Source: Lachnospiraceae bacterium (lineage in GTDB: Bacteria > Bacillota > Clostridia > Lachnospirales > Lachnospiraceae). Taken from it: 49,216 bases of DNA. A program made the position numbers and the translations under genes. The notes beneath the pieces were generated by a model. That model did no database searches. It saw only the letters and a list, made by a program, of their open reading frames with translations, and was not told the DNA's origin. This document shows positions 16,826 through 24,774 of the stretch, one piece after another. The stretch lies in contig CAADTP010000063.1 of NCBI GenBank assembly GCA_900751995.1, positions 1-49,216 on the forward strand, in the 5' to 3' direction. How positions within the stretch are numbered: position 1 is the stretch's first letter; every line of letters begins with the position of its first letter.

Positions 16826-17767
16826 ATGAGAACAATGGTAATTATTTTGGAACAGGTTTGTGCGGAGTGGCTGGATATGAAGAGATTATCTGTGAGGGAA
16901 TCAACATTTGCCCGTTACCAGATGATCATTCAGAAGCATGTTTTGCCGGAATTTGGAAAATATCCGCTGGAGGAGATCAGTTCTTCCGTGGTGAATTCAT
17001 ATACCTGTCGGAAGCTGGAGGAGATCAGCACCAAAACGGTGAGGGATATTTGTACGATACTGAAGTCAGTTCTTCGTTATGCGGAAAAGGAATACGGCCT
17101 GCATGATATTGCCGGAAATATGGTGCTGCCGAAGCTGCAGAGGACAGACAAGGATATCCTGACACTCAGAGAACAGCGAAAGCTGGAAACGTATTTATGG
17201 GAACACCGGCAGAAACCACGCTGTGCAGGCATCCTGATCTGTCTTTATACGGGGCTTCGTCTGGGAGAAATATGTGGACTTCAATGGAGAGATATCGACA
17301 GAAAGAGACATGTTCTGTATATTAACAGGACACTTCAGAGAGTTACAGAAACCAGAAGCAATCATGAAAAAAAGACAAAACTGATCAGTGGAGAACCAAA
17401 GTCAGGGGCTTCTGTGCGAGCAATCCCGCTGCCGAGAAGCTTTTGGATATTGCTTCGTGAGATGTCCGGGGAGATGAGGGATGAGGATTATTTTCTGAGC
17501 GGAAATGCAGAACCGATCGAGCCGAGAAACTATCAGTATTTTTTTAAGAAGACGCTGGCAGACTGTGAACTCAGATATGTGAATTTCCATACATTGCGGC
17601 ACACATTTGCGACTCGCTGTGTAGAGGCAGGAATGGACATTAAGACACTGAGTGAGATTCTGGGACATACGAATACCAATATCACACTCAGTTATTATGT
17701 CCATTCCTCCATGCTGTCCAAGAGAAAACAGATGAACCGGCTAAAATTTCATATGGCGGTTTCATGA
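16826..17767 (+). CDS. Tyrosine-type site-specific recombinase/integrase
   Basis: This 313-residue protein has an N-terminal SAM-like DNA-binding domain (about 1-110: CAEWLDMKRLSVRESTFARY) and a complete catalytic domain. The conserved residues are TGLRLGEICGLQW (Arg), GEPKSGASVRAIPL (beta-hairpin Lys), FHTLRHTFATRC (His-x-x-Arg), ILGHTNTNITLSYYVH (His and the nucleophilic Tyr). It is therefore probably active, in contrast to the pseudoenzymes nearby. The size and motif spelling match phage/transposon-type integrases and also the small invertases of gut Firmicutes. ATG 16826 has an AAGGAG SD. No excisionase, relaxase or other mobile-element gene is adjacent, so it is either a lone integrase remnant or a dedicated local recombinase. 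Its 3' end overlaps a small gene on the opposite strand by 6 nt. Confidence 0.9.
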   Translation: MRTMVIILEQVCAEWLDMKRLSVRESTFARYQMIIQKHVLPEFGKYPLEEISSSVVNSYTCRKLEEISTKTVRDICTILKSVLRYAEKEYGLHDIAGNMVLPKLQRTDKDILTLREQRKLETYLWEHRQKPRCAGILICLYTGLRLGEICGLQWRDIDRKRHVLYINRTLQRVTETRSNHEKKTKLISGEPKSGASVRAIPLPRSFWILLREMSGEMRDEDYFLSGNAEPIEPRNYQYFFKKTLADCELRYVNFHTLRHTFATRCVEAGMDIKTLSEILGHTNTNITLSYYVHSSMLSKRKQMNRLKFHMAVS

Positions 17768-17917
17768 TCCGGAATGCTTTTTCATCCAGTTTTGTATATA
17801 TTCCATCTGCTCCCGGTCGGATAATTCCTGTGAGGCCGGATCGTTTCCGGCGGCAAGGCAGCAGAAGAGTACAAGTATCTGCAGCAGAAAAAAGAGTATC
17901 AGAAAAATGATCAACAT
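17762..17917 (-). CDS. Small single-pass membrane protein (51 aa), unknown function
   Basis: On the minus strand, an AAGGAGG SD precedes ATG (17917) with good spacing. The product has one N-terminal membrane segment (LIIFLILFFLLQILVLFCCLAA) and a short hydrophilic cytoplasmic or external tail ending DREQMEYIQNWMKKHSGS. An upstream in-frame ATG at 17959 would add 14 residues but lies before the SD. It is convergent with the recombinase (6-nt overlap) and divergent from the subtilisin gene. A perfect SD and a coherent membrane-plus-tail layout make it likely real; the family is not recognised. Confidence 0.6.
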   Translation of the reverse strand: MLIIFLILFFLLQILVLFCCLAAGNDPASQELSDREQMEYIQNWMKKHSGS

Positions 17918-18031
17918 AAAAAGCCTCCTTCTGGTTTCTATGGCTTTCAGTATTGGCATTTTTTCAAAAATTATGCATCATTGTACTTTTTTGAATACAT
18001 TAAAATAAGTCCATTTATCAGGAGTATATTC

Positions 18032-18868
18032 ATGAAGCAGTCAGTTTATACCGGAAAAGGCATCGGTGTGGTACTTCTGGATACGGGAATTTATCCTCAT
18101 ATGGATTTTGGTGATCGTATTTATGCTTTTGCAGATTTTATTTCATATAGAACCTTTCCTTATGATGACAACGGACATGGAACGTGTGTTGCGGGGATTC
18201 TTGGCGGAAGCGGAGAGGCTTCCATGGGAAAGTATAAGGGAATGGCACCGGGATGTTCTCTGATAAGCCTTAAGGTGCTGGACCGTTTCGGAAATGGAAA
18301 CAAGGAGGATATTCTGGCGGCGTTTCGGTGGATCGAGAATCACCGGGAGGAATACAAGATCCGGATCGTAAATATTTCGGTCGGAACAACATATAAGACC
18401 AGAAGTGACAAGGATGTTCTGGTCCGTGGAGTGGAGGCTCTCTGGGACCAGGGACTGGTGGTGGTTGCGGCGGCGGGAAACCGTGGTCCGGAGCCGGGCA
18501 GCATTACCGCGCCGGGATGCAGTAAGAAGGTGATTACGGTGGGCTCCAGTGATATGCTTCTGGGAAAGACGGCAATCTCTGGAAGAGGACCGACGTTTGA
18601 GTGTGTCTGCAAACCGGATCTGGTTGCACCGGGGCGGCGGATCATGGCGTGTGCACCGGGAGCGGGGAATACCTATGCAATGAAAAGCGGCACTTCGATG
18701 TCTACACCGGTGATATCCGGAGCGGCGGCACTTGCCCTGGAAAAGGATCCGATGCTTACAAATGTGGATATCAAGATGATGCTGCGTGACAGCGCGGATG
18801 ATCTGGGCCTTTCCAGGAATCAGCAGGGATGGGGGAAATTTAACTGTAAAAAGTTCCTTTCGCTGTAA
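18032..18868 (+). CDS. S8 family serine protease (intracellular subtilisin-like)
   Basis: This 278-residue peptidase has all three catalytic motifs of subtilases: VLLDTGI (Asp), NGHGTCVAGI (His) and SGTSMSTPVISG (Ser). The oxyanion Asn is in AAAGNRGP. There is no signal peptide and only a very short N-terminus before the catalytic core (MKQSVYTGKGIGV), as in intracellular subtilisins and AprX-like enzymes without an inhibitory propeptide. I use ATG 18032 with an AGGAG SD; the frame is open to 17981, but that start lacks an SD. It could act in protein turnover during stationary phase or sporulation; substrate unknown. Confidence 0.9.
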   Translation: MKQSVYTGKGIGVVLLDTGIYPHMDFGDRIYAFADFISYRTFPYDDNGHGTCVAGILGGSGEASMGKYKGMAPGCSLISLKVLDRFGNGNKEDILAAFRWIENHREEYKIRIVNISVGTTYKTRSDKDVLVRGVEALWDQGLVVVAAAGNRGPEPGSITAPGCSKKVITVGSSDMLLGKTAISGRGPTFECVCKPDLVAPGRRIMACAPGAGNTYAMKSGTSMSTPVISGAAALALEKDPMLTNVDIKMMLRDSADDLGLSRNQQGWGKFNCKKFLSL

Positions 18869-18914
18869 TTTTCTGGAAAATTTGTAAGATTTACTATGGT
18901 AAAGCCTGAAAGTA

Positions 18915-18943
18915 TTGACGGACAGAGTTTTTTTCGCTACAAT
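18915..18943 (+). promoter_or_regulatory. Sigma-A-type promoter for icd
   Basis: TTGACG (18915-18920) and TACAAT (18938-18943) are separated by 17 bp, about 90 bp before the icd start. Confidence 0.75.
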
Positions 18944-18952
18944 GTAACAAAT

Positions 18953-19003
18953 CGCTGTTCAAAGCAACAGGAGCAGCGTATAGTAACTTACTGTGAACAG
19001 TAA
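18953..19003 (+). promoter_or_regulatory. Two hairpins in the icd 5' leader
   Basis: CGCTGTTC (18953-18960) pairs with GAGCAGCG (18971-18978) with one mismatch. TTACTG-TGAA-CAGTAA (18988-19003) is a perfect 6-bp hairpin. Both lie between the promoter and the SD of icd. The second resembles the arms of the dispersed GTAACTG/CAGTTAC repeats further right, though shorter. A regulatory role is inference. Confidence 0.4.
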
Positions 19004-19032
19004 AATAAATGCTACACAGAGAGGAGAAACTT

Positions 19033-20244
19033 ATGACAAAAATTCAGATGACAACGCCGTTAGTAGAAATGGACGGAGATGAGATGACCAGAATTCTCTG
19101 GAAGATGATCAAGGATGAATTACTGCTTCCGTATATTGACCTGAATACAGAATACTATGATCTTGGTCTTGCACACCGTAATGACACAGATGATCAGGTA
19201 ACGATCGATGCAGCAGAGGCAACCAAGAAATATGGTGTTGCAGTTAAATGTGCGACGATCACCCCGAACCATGCGCGTATGGACGAGTATGATCTCAAGA
19301 AGATGTACAAGAGCCCGAACGGAACGATCCGTGCGATCCTGGACGGAACGGTATTCCGTGCTCCGATCGTAGTAAAGGGAATTGAACCATGTGTACGAAA
19401 CTGGAAGAAACCGATCACTCTTGCACGTCATGCATATGGTGATATCTATAAGAATACAGAGATGTATATTGACAAACCGGGCAAGGTTGAGCTTGTTTAT
19501 ACTTCAGAGGACGGAGAAGAGAAGCGTGCCCTGGTACAGGATTTCAAGGCTCCGGGAGTTGCCATGGGTATGCACAACATGGAGGCATCCATTGAGAGCT
19601 TTGCAAGAAGCTGCTTCAACTATGCACTGGATACAAAGCAGGATGTGTGGTTTGGTGCCAAGGATACGATTTCTAAGACTTATGATGCCAAATTCAAACA
19701 GGTCTTCCAGACTATATTTGATGAGGAATTCAAGGAGAAATTCGAGGAAGCCGGTCTTACTTACTTCTACAGTCTGATCGATGATATCGTTGCTCGTGTC
19801 ATGAAAGCAGAAGGTGGATTTATCTGGGCATGCAAGAATTATGACGGAGATGTTATGAGTGATATGGTATCTTCTGCATTTGGTTCCCTTGCAATGATGA
19901 CATCTGTTCTGGTTTCTCCGAATGGATATTATGAGTATGAAGCTGCTCACGGAACGGTACAGAGACATTATTATCGTCATCTGGAGGGTGGTGAAACCTC
20001 CACAAACTCTGTGGCAACTATTTTTGCATGGACAGGAGCTCTTCGTAAGCGTGGAGAACTTGACGGAAATGCGGAACTGGCACAGTTCGCGGATAAGCTG
20101 GAGAAAGCAACTCTTTCTACTATTGAGTCCGGTAAGATGACCAAGGATCTGGCACTGATCACTACTATCGAGAACCCGACCGTATTGAACAGCGAGGGAT
20201 TTATTCTTGCGATCAGAGAAACGTTGGATACTCTTCTTAAATAG
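19033..20244 (+). CDS. icd: NADP-dependent isocitrate dehydrogenase (homodimeric, subfamily II)
   Basis: This 403-residue cytosolic enzyme oxidises isocitrate to 2-oxoglutarate with NADP. Characteristic blocks are present: PLVEMDGDEMTRILWKMIK near the N-terminus, the substrate loop KSPNGTIRAILDGTVFRAPI, RHAYGDIY, and near the C-terminus EAAHGTVQRHYYRH, which contributes the NADP-binding loop. The sequence is of the type shared with eukaryotic cytosolic IDH rather than the E. coli type. ATG 19033 follows an AGAGGAG SD; an in-frame ATG at 19009 lies upstream of that SD. No citrate synthase or aconitase gene adjoins it, so here it stands as a single-gene unit supplying 2-oxoglutarate and NADPH. 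Confidence 0.96.
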   Translation: MTKIQMTTPLVEMDGDEMTRILWKMIKDELLLPYIDLNTEYYDLGLAHRNDTDDQVTIDAAEATKKYGVAVKCATITPNHARMDEYDLKKMYKSPNGTIRAILDGTVFRAPIVVKGIEPCVRNWKKPITLARHAYGDIYKNTEMYIDKPGKVELVYTSEDGEEKRALVQDFKAPGVAMGMHNMEASIESFARSCFNYALDTKQDVWFGAKDTISKTYDAKFKQVFQTIFDEEFKEKFEEAGLTYFYSLIDDIVARVMKAEGGFIWACKNYDGDVMSDMVSSAFGSLAMMTSVLVSPNGYYEYEAAHGTVQRHYYRHLEGGETSTNSVATIFAWTGALRKRGELDGNAELAQFADKLEKATLSTIESGKMTKDLALITTIENPTVLNSEGFILAIRETLDTLLK

Positions 20245-20278
20245 TAAAAATTAACCAGAGCAATAGGAATATAAAGAA

Positions 20279-20318
20279 ATGGGAAACCCACGGCATTACG
20301 CCAGGGTTTCCCATTTTT
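20279..20318. terminator. Bidirectional terminator between icd and the ABC-F gene
   Basis: ATGGGAAACCC (20279-20289) pairs perfectly with GGGTTTCCCAT (20304-20314), followed by TTTT. It ends icd transcription. The right arm and part of the loop are the last codons and stop of the ABC-F gene on the opposite strand, so the hairpin is partly coding. Confidence 0.85.
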
Positions 20319-22218
20319 CGTAAAGTTCTTCAAGCTCTGCCTGAATTTTGTCTTTTTCGCGGCTGAGTTCTGCACAGCGTCCGACGTTGGTACAGACATC
20401 TGGAAGAACCAGTGTTTCATCGATTTCTTTGTCTCTGGTTTCGAGTTCTTCAATCCTCTGTTCCGTCTTCTTAAGTTCCGCCTCCTGCTTGCGCTTACGT
20501 GCCTGTTCTTCTTTCTGCTGCTGCCAGGTAAGCTTTCCTTCGGATGCCGCAGGTGCTGCTTCATCGGAAGTGGTTTCTTCTGTCTGCTGTATCGGAGCAT
20601 ATTTTTCAGTGAGTTCTTCTTTTTTCTCAAGGTAATAATCGTAATCACCGATGTAGTTGACAACGGCCTGATTGGTAAGTTCCAGGATCCTGGTCGCGGT
20701 CTGGTTGATAAAGTATCGGTCATGAGAAACATAGAGAACCGTACCGGCGTAGCTGTTCAGTGCCTCCTCCAGGATTTCCTTGGATGCGATATCCAGATGG
20801 TTGGTTGGCTCATCGAGGATCAGGAAGTTGGCCTCGGAGAGCATCAGCTTTGCGAGGGAGACACGACCGCGCTCGCCACCAGAGAGGGAAGAGATCAGCT
20901 TAAATACATCATCGTTGGTAAAAAGAAAGGCGGCGAGCATGTTTCGGATCTCTGTCTCGGTAAGGGTCGGGTAGGCATCGGAAATTTCCTCAAAGATGGT
21001 TTTTTCTGGATGCAGTACGTGATGCTCCTGATCGTAATAGCCGATCTGAACCTTTGAACCAAGGGTGAAGGTTCCGGAATCAGCGGGAATAAGATCGTTG
21101 AGGATTTTGAGCATGGTCGTCTTGCCGGTACCGTTGTTTCCGATCAGGGCAACGCGTTCGCCTCGCTTGATCTGGAAGGAGATATCGGTAAAAAGAGTCT
21201 GCTCCGGGAAACTCTTGGAAAGCTCCTCCACGGTAAGAACGTCATTTCCGCTGATGACTCTTGGTTCGAGAGAGAGGCGCATCTGGCTCTGTACCTCTGT
21301 CGGCTTCTCGATCCGCTGAATCTTGCCGAGCATTTTTTCACGGCTCTCGGCGCGGCGGATGGATTTTTCACGGTTGAAGGATTTCAGCTTGACAATGACT
21401 GCCTCCTGGTGCTTGATCTCTCTCTGCTGGTTCAGATAAGCCTTGTACTGTGCATCACGCAGCTGAGCCTTCTTTTCTGCGTAGGCAGAGTAGTTTCCAC
21501 TGTACATATGGACCTGCCCGGCATCGATCTCAATGACCTTGGTCACAACCTTATCCAGGAAATAACGGTCATGGGAAACAATAAATACAGCACCTGGATA
21601 GTTCAGGAGATAGGTTTCCAGCCAGGAAATACTCTCCATATCCAGATGGTTGGTCGGCTCATCGAGAAGAAGAATGTCAGGCTTGGAGATCAGAAGCTTA
21701 CCAAGTGCAACGCGTGTCTTCTGTCCACCGGAGAGCGTTTCAATCTGCTTGTTGAAATCTTCTTCGGTGAAACCAAGACCCTTGAGGACGCCCATTAGCT
21801 CACTCTTGTAAGCATAGCCGTTCTCGAGTTCGAATTCATGAGTCAGTCGGGTATAGGTGTTCATCAGACGCTCAAGCTCCTCACCGGAGGCATGCTTCAT
21901 CTGTATTTCTGCCGCACGCATGCGGTCTTCCATATCAATGATGTACTGCTTGGTTGAGAGCAGCTCCTCGTAGATGGTGCGGTGTCCTTTGATCTCCTGA
22001 TACTGTGCGAGATAACCGATCTTCTTGTCCTTCATCAGAACGACCTGGCCGGAATCTGCGGAAATTTCTTCCATTATAATACGGAGAAGGGTTGTCTTTC
22101 CTGCTCCGTTGTTGCCGATAAGAGCGGCTTTCTCACGCTCTTCTATATGAAAAGAGGCATCGTTCAGAATGACTTTTTCGCCAAAAGACTTACAGATGCC
22201 CTGACATGATAAGATCAT
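20296..22218 (-). CDS. ABC-F family ATPase (ribosome-associated)
   Basis: This 640-residue soluble protein has two ABC domains and no membrane segment. Domain 1 has Walker A GNNGAGKTT, signature LSGGQKTRVALGKLL and Walker B ILLLDEPTNHLD. Domain 2 has GNNGTGKTT, LSGGERGRVSLAKLML and LILDEPTNHLD. Between them lies the charged helical ABC-F linker (about 240-310, NQQREIKHQEAVIVKLKSFNREK). A C-terminal charged coiled coil (about 560-640: QQKEEQARKRKQEAELKK) resembles the YdiF/Uup type. Members modulate the ribosomal E site or give antibiotic protection; this chromosomal, housekeeping-type member is more likely translational. Start at 22218 follows GGAGG; the longer frame to 22347 lacks an SD. Divergent from rex. 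Confidence 0.92.
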   Translation of the reverse strand: MILSCQGICKSFGEKVILNDASFHIEEREKAALIGNNGAGKTTLLRIIMEEISADSGQVVLMKDKKIGYLAQYQEIKGHRTIYEELLSTKQYIIDMEDRMRAAEIQMKHASGEELERLMNTYTRLTHEFELENGYAYKSELMGVLKGLGFTEEDFNKQIETLSGGQKTRVALGKLLISKPDILLLDEPTNHLDMESISWLETYLLNYPGAVFIVSHDRYFLDKVVTKVIEIDAGQVHMYSGNYSAYAEKKAQLRDAQYKAYLNQQREIKHQEAVIVKLKSFNREKSIRRAESREKMLGKIQRIEKPTEVQSQMRLSLEPRVISGNDVLTVEELSKSFPEQTLFTDISFQIKRGERVALIGNNGTGKTTMLKILNDLIPADSGTFTLGSKVQIGYYDQEHHVLHPEKTIFEEISDAYPTLTETEIRNMLAAFLFTNDDVFKLISSLSGGERGRVSLAKLMLSEANFLILDEPTNHLDIASKEILEEALNSYAGTVLYVSHDRYFINQTATRILELTNQAVVNYIGDYDYYLEKKEELTEKYAPIQQTEETTSDEAAPAASEGKLTWQQQKEEQARKRKQEAELKKTEQRIEELETRDKEIDETLVLPDVCTNVGRCAELSREKDKIQAELEELYEKWETLA

Positions 22219-22329
22219 AAATATTCCTCCAAAATCAATATACGCTATGATTATAATGGGAAAAATTATCTTTGTAAAGGAAAAAGCAACGAAAAAACAG
22301 CAAAAATTGCACAGAATTACCAACATAGA

Positions 22330-22358
22330 TTGACAATAAAATGTCATTTCGTTATAAT
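22330..22358 (+). promoter_or_regulatory. Consensus sigma-A promoter for rex
   Basis: TTGACA (22330-22335), a 17-bp spacer and TATAAT (22353-22358) form a perfect consensus promoter 31 bp before the rex GTG. I see no clear Rex operator (TTGTTAANNNNTTAACAA type) overlapping it. Confidence 0.9.
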
Positions 22359-22388
22359 TAACAGGAAAGTATTAAGGGAGGGACAACG

Positions 22389-23045
22389 GTGGAGGCAAAA
22401 CAGATATCAAAAGCTGTAATTAAGAGACTGCCCCGGTATTATCGCTATCTTGGCGAATTACTGGAAGACAATGTTGAGCGTATATCTTCCAATGATCTTA
22501 GTAAGAAAATGCGTGTCACAGCATCTCAGATCCGTCAGGATTTGAATAATTTCGGAGGGTTTGGGCAGCAGGGATACGGTTATAATGTAAAATATCTTTA
22601 TACAGAGATCGGTAAGATCCTGGGACTGGATGAGGTACACCCGATGATCATCGTTGGTGCCGGTAATCTTGGACAGGCACTTGCCAATTATGTTGACTTT
22701 GAAAAACGTGGTTTTAAGTTACTGGGAATCTTTGATGTGAACCCGGTACTTGAAGGTATTGCTGTTCGCGGAATTGAGATCCAGATGATCAGCAATCTTC
22801 CATTTTTCTTAAGAGAGAATAATATTGAGATCGCAATCCTTACACTTCCGAAGAATAAGGCGAAGGATATGGCGGATATCCTGATCGAGAATGGTATCAA
22901 GGCGATCTGGAATTTTGCTCATATTGATCTGGATACTCCGGATGACGTAATTGTAGAGAATGTTCATCTTTCGGAGAGTCTGATGACTTTATCCTACAAT
23001 CTCAGTCAATATCGACAGGAACATGTAGAAGAGCAGCATTCATAA
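22389..23045 (+). CDS. rex: Redox-sensing transcriptional repressor Rex
   Basis: This 218-residue dimeric repressor senses the NADH/NAD+ ratio. It has an N-terminal winged helix (KRLPRYYRYLGELLEDN... SSNDLSKKM... ASQIRQDLNNFGGFGQQG) and a C-terminal Rossmann domain (PMIIVGAGNLGQALANY, GIFDVNP, AILTLPKNKAKDMAD). The FGGFGQQGYGY stretch is a hallmark of the family. Rex typically represses fermentation and electron-transfer genes when NADH is low. GTG 22389 with GGGAGGG SD is the only well-placed start. A hairpin terminator follows the stop. Confidence 0.96.
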   Translation: MEAKQISKAVIKRLPRYYRYLGELLEDNVERISSNDLSKKMRVTASQIRQDLNNFGGFGQQGYGYNVKYLYTEIGKILGLDEVHPMIIVGAGNLGQALANYVDFEKRGFKLLGIFDVNPVLEGIAVRGIEIQMISNLPFFLRENNIEIAILTLPKNKAKDMADILIENGIKAIWNFAHIDLDTPDDVIVENVHLSESLMTLSYNLSQYRQEHVEEQHS

Positions 23046-23058
23046 AAAGAGGACAGTG

Positions 23059-23119
23059 AAAGGCTGTTACCCGGCTCCTTGCATTAAGGAGGCTGCGTAA
23101 CAGCCTTTCTGTTGTTTTT
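23059..23119 (+). terminator. Terminator after rex
   Basis: AAAGGCTGTTAC (23059-23070) pairs with GTAACAGCCTTT (23097-23108), with a second inner stem (CTCCTT/AAGGAG), and ends in a T-rich run. Confidence 0.8.
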
Positions 23120-23133
23120 GGAGAGGAGACGAA

Positions 23134-24735
23134 ATGAGACGGATTGTGAACGGACCGGAAATGAAGACATTGGATCGTTATACGATTGACAGGATGGGTG
23201 TGCCGTCCTGCGTTCTGATGGAGAGAGCGGCACTGGCGGTCGTGGATGAGATGGAACGGCATTTTGCGGATACGAAGCAAAAAGAGCGGATCTTATGCGT
23301 CTGCGGAGGCGGAAACAACGGCGGAGACGGTGTTGCCATTGCCAGGATCCTGCACCTTCATGGATATGCTGCAGAAATCTATATGATGGGAAACCCGGAT
23401 CATCGGACAGAGGAAACGCGCCGTCAGCTGGAAATTGCCGGAAATTATCAGGTTCCTCTGGTGAATAACCTGGAACTGAAGGAATATACTACTATAGTAG
23501 ATGCCATTTTCGGCGTCGGGCTGGATCGTGCAATCGAGGGACGTTACCGGGATGTGCTGAGTGCAATGAATCAGGCGTCTGCCTGGAAAGTGGCGGTCGA
23601 TCTTCCGTCCGGCGTGAGCAGCAGCACCGGGGAAGAACTTGGGATTGCTTTTCATGCAGATCTGACAGTGACCTTTGCTTTTGGCAAAACGGGCTTATGT
23701 CTTTATCCCGGGAAGATGTTTGCAGGAAGGGTTGTCACGGCGGATGTCGGCATCTACGAAAATCCGGAGCTTTTGCCGGAGAAAGGGGTTCTGGAGAAGA
23801 AAGATCTCCGGAAAATCCCGAAGCGTATTGCGAATGGAAATAAAGGTACCTTTGGCAAGGTTCTTATTGTTGCTGGAAGTAAGGGAATGTGCGGTGCCGC
23901 ATATCTCTGTGCAGAGGGAGCATTTGCCGCAGGTGCCGGGATGGTGAAGATCCTGACAGATGAAGAGAATCGTATTCCGCTGCAGACGCTTCTTCCGGAG
24001 GCGATGTTTGCGGATGATTCCAGCGGGGAAGATACATGGTCTGATGCGGCACGCTGGTGTAATGTGATCGTGATCGGACCGGGGCTTGGACAGTCAGAAA
24101 AAAGTGCACAGAAAACAGAATATGTCCTCTCTTTCGCACAGAGAATGGGGAAACCTGTGATCCTGGATGCGGATGGACTGAATCTGCTTTCGAAGAACCC
24201 GACGTGGAAGAAATATTTTCATGGCAGTCAGGTGATCTGTACCCCGCACCTGGGAGAGATGAGCCGGCTGAGTGAGGAGTTTATGTCCAAAAAGCCGGAA
24301 TCCAGTCGGTCTTTATCTGAAAAACAGATATCCAGGTTATCAATACCGGAAATACAGAAGGATCTTATTGGAACGGCTGAGAAGTTTGCCATGCAAAACG
24401 GTGTGGTCTGTGTGTTAAAGGATGCGTCGACGGTCATCACAGGCCCGGAGGACGATTTTTGCTGGATCAATCAGAGCGGAAATCCGGGAATGGCGACGGC
24501 GGGAAGCGGAGATGTCCTGTCGGGAATTTTGGCAGGTGTTCTGTGTACGTTCCTTTCAGAACATGACGGCAGAGTGAAACTGGCGGAGATGGCGGCCCTG
24601 GGTGTTTTTCTTCATGGGTTGGCAGGAGACAGGGCGGCACAGGATAAGGGCACTTACGGAATGAAGGCCGGAGACATTGCAAAAGCCGCGGCGAAGGTCC
24701 TCAGAGAACGGGAAAATATGTTAGAATATATTTGA
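23134..24735 (+). CDS. nnr: Bifunctional NAD(P)H-hydrate epimerase / ADP-dependent dehydratase
   Basis: This 533-residue repair enzyme regenerates NAD(P)H from its damaged hydrated forms. The N-terminal YjeF_N epimerase domain (about 1-215) has CVCGGGNNGGDGVAIARIL, VDAIFGVGLDR and VDLPSGVSSSTGE. The C-terminal dehydratase (about 225-525) has GTFGKVLIVAGSKG, VIGPGLGQSE, VILDADGLNLL, TPHLGEMSRL and the signature NPGMATAGSGDVLSG. Residues about 390-412 carry an unusually Ser/Lys-rich insertion (MSKKPESSRSLSEKQISRLS). GAGAGGAG SD precedes ATG 23134. Being next to rex is consistent with a shared NADH-metabolism theme. Confidence 0.95.
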   Translation: MRRIVNGPEMKTLDRYTIDRMGVPSCVLMERAALAVVDEMERHFADTKQKERILCVCGGGNNGGDGVAIARILHLHGYAAEIYMMGNPDHRTEETRRQLEIAGNYQVPLVNNLELKEYTTIVDAIFGVGLDRAIEGRYRDVLSAMNQASAWKVAVDLPSGVSSSTGEELGIAFHADLTVTFAFGKTGLCLYPGKMFAGRVVTADVGIYENPELLPEKGVLEKKDLRKIPKRIANGNKGTFGKVLIVAGSKGMCGAAYLCAEGAFAAGAGMVKILTDEENRIPLQTLLPEAMFADDSSGEDTWSDAARWCNVIVIGPGLGQSEKSAQKTEYVLSFAQRMGKPVILDADGLNLLSKNPTWKKYFHGSQVICTPHLGEMSRLSEEFMSKKPESSRSLSEKQISRLSIPEIQKDLIGTAEKFAMQNGVVCVLKDASTVITGPEDDFCWINQSGNPGMATAGSGDVLSGILAGVLCTFLSEHDGRVKLAEMAALGVFLHGLAGDRAAQDKGTYGMKAGDIAKAAAKVLRERENMLEYI

Positions 24736-24774
24736 TAAGAATATTTGCGATATGCAGTGAGGAGATAAAGGATT

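Noticed and set aside
22219..22388. Rex autoregulatory operator in the rex promoter
   Set aside because: I looked for a TTGTTAANNNNTTAACAA-type site and found only a loose TTAACA near 22359, without its partner half.
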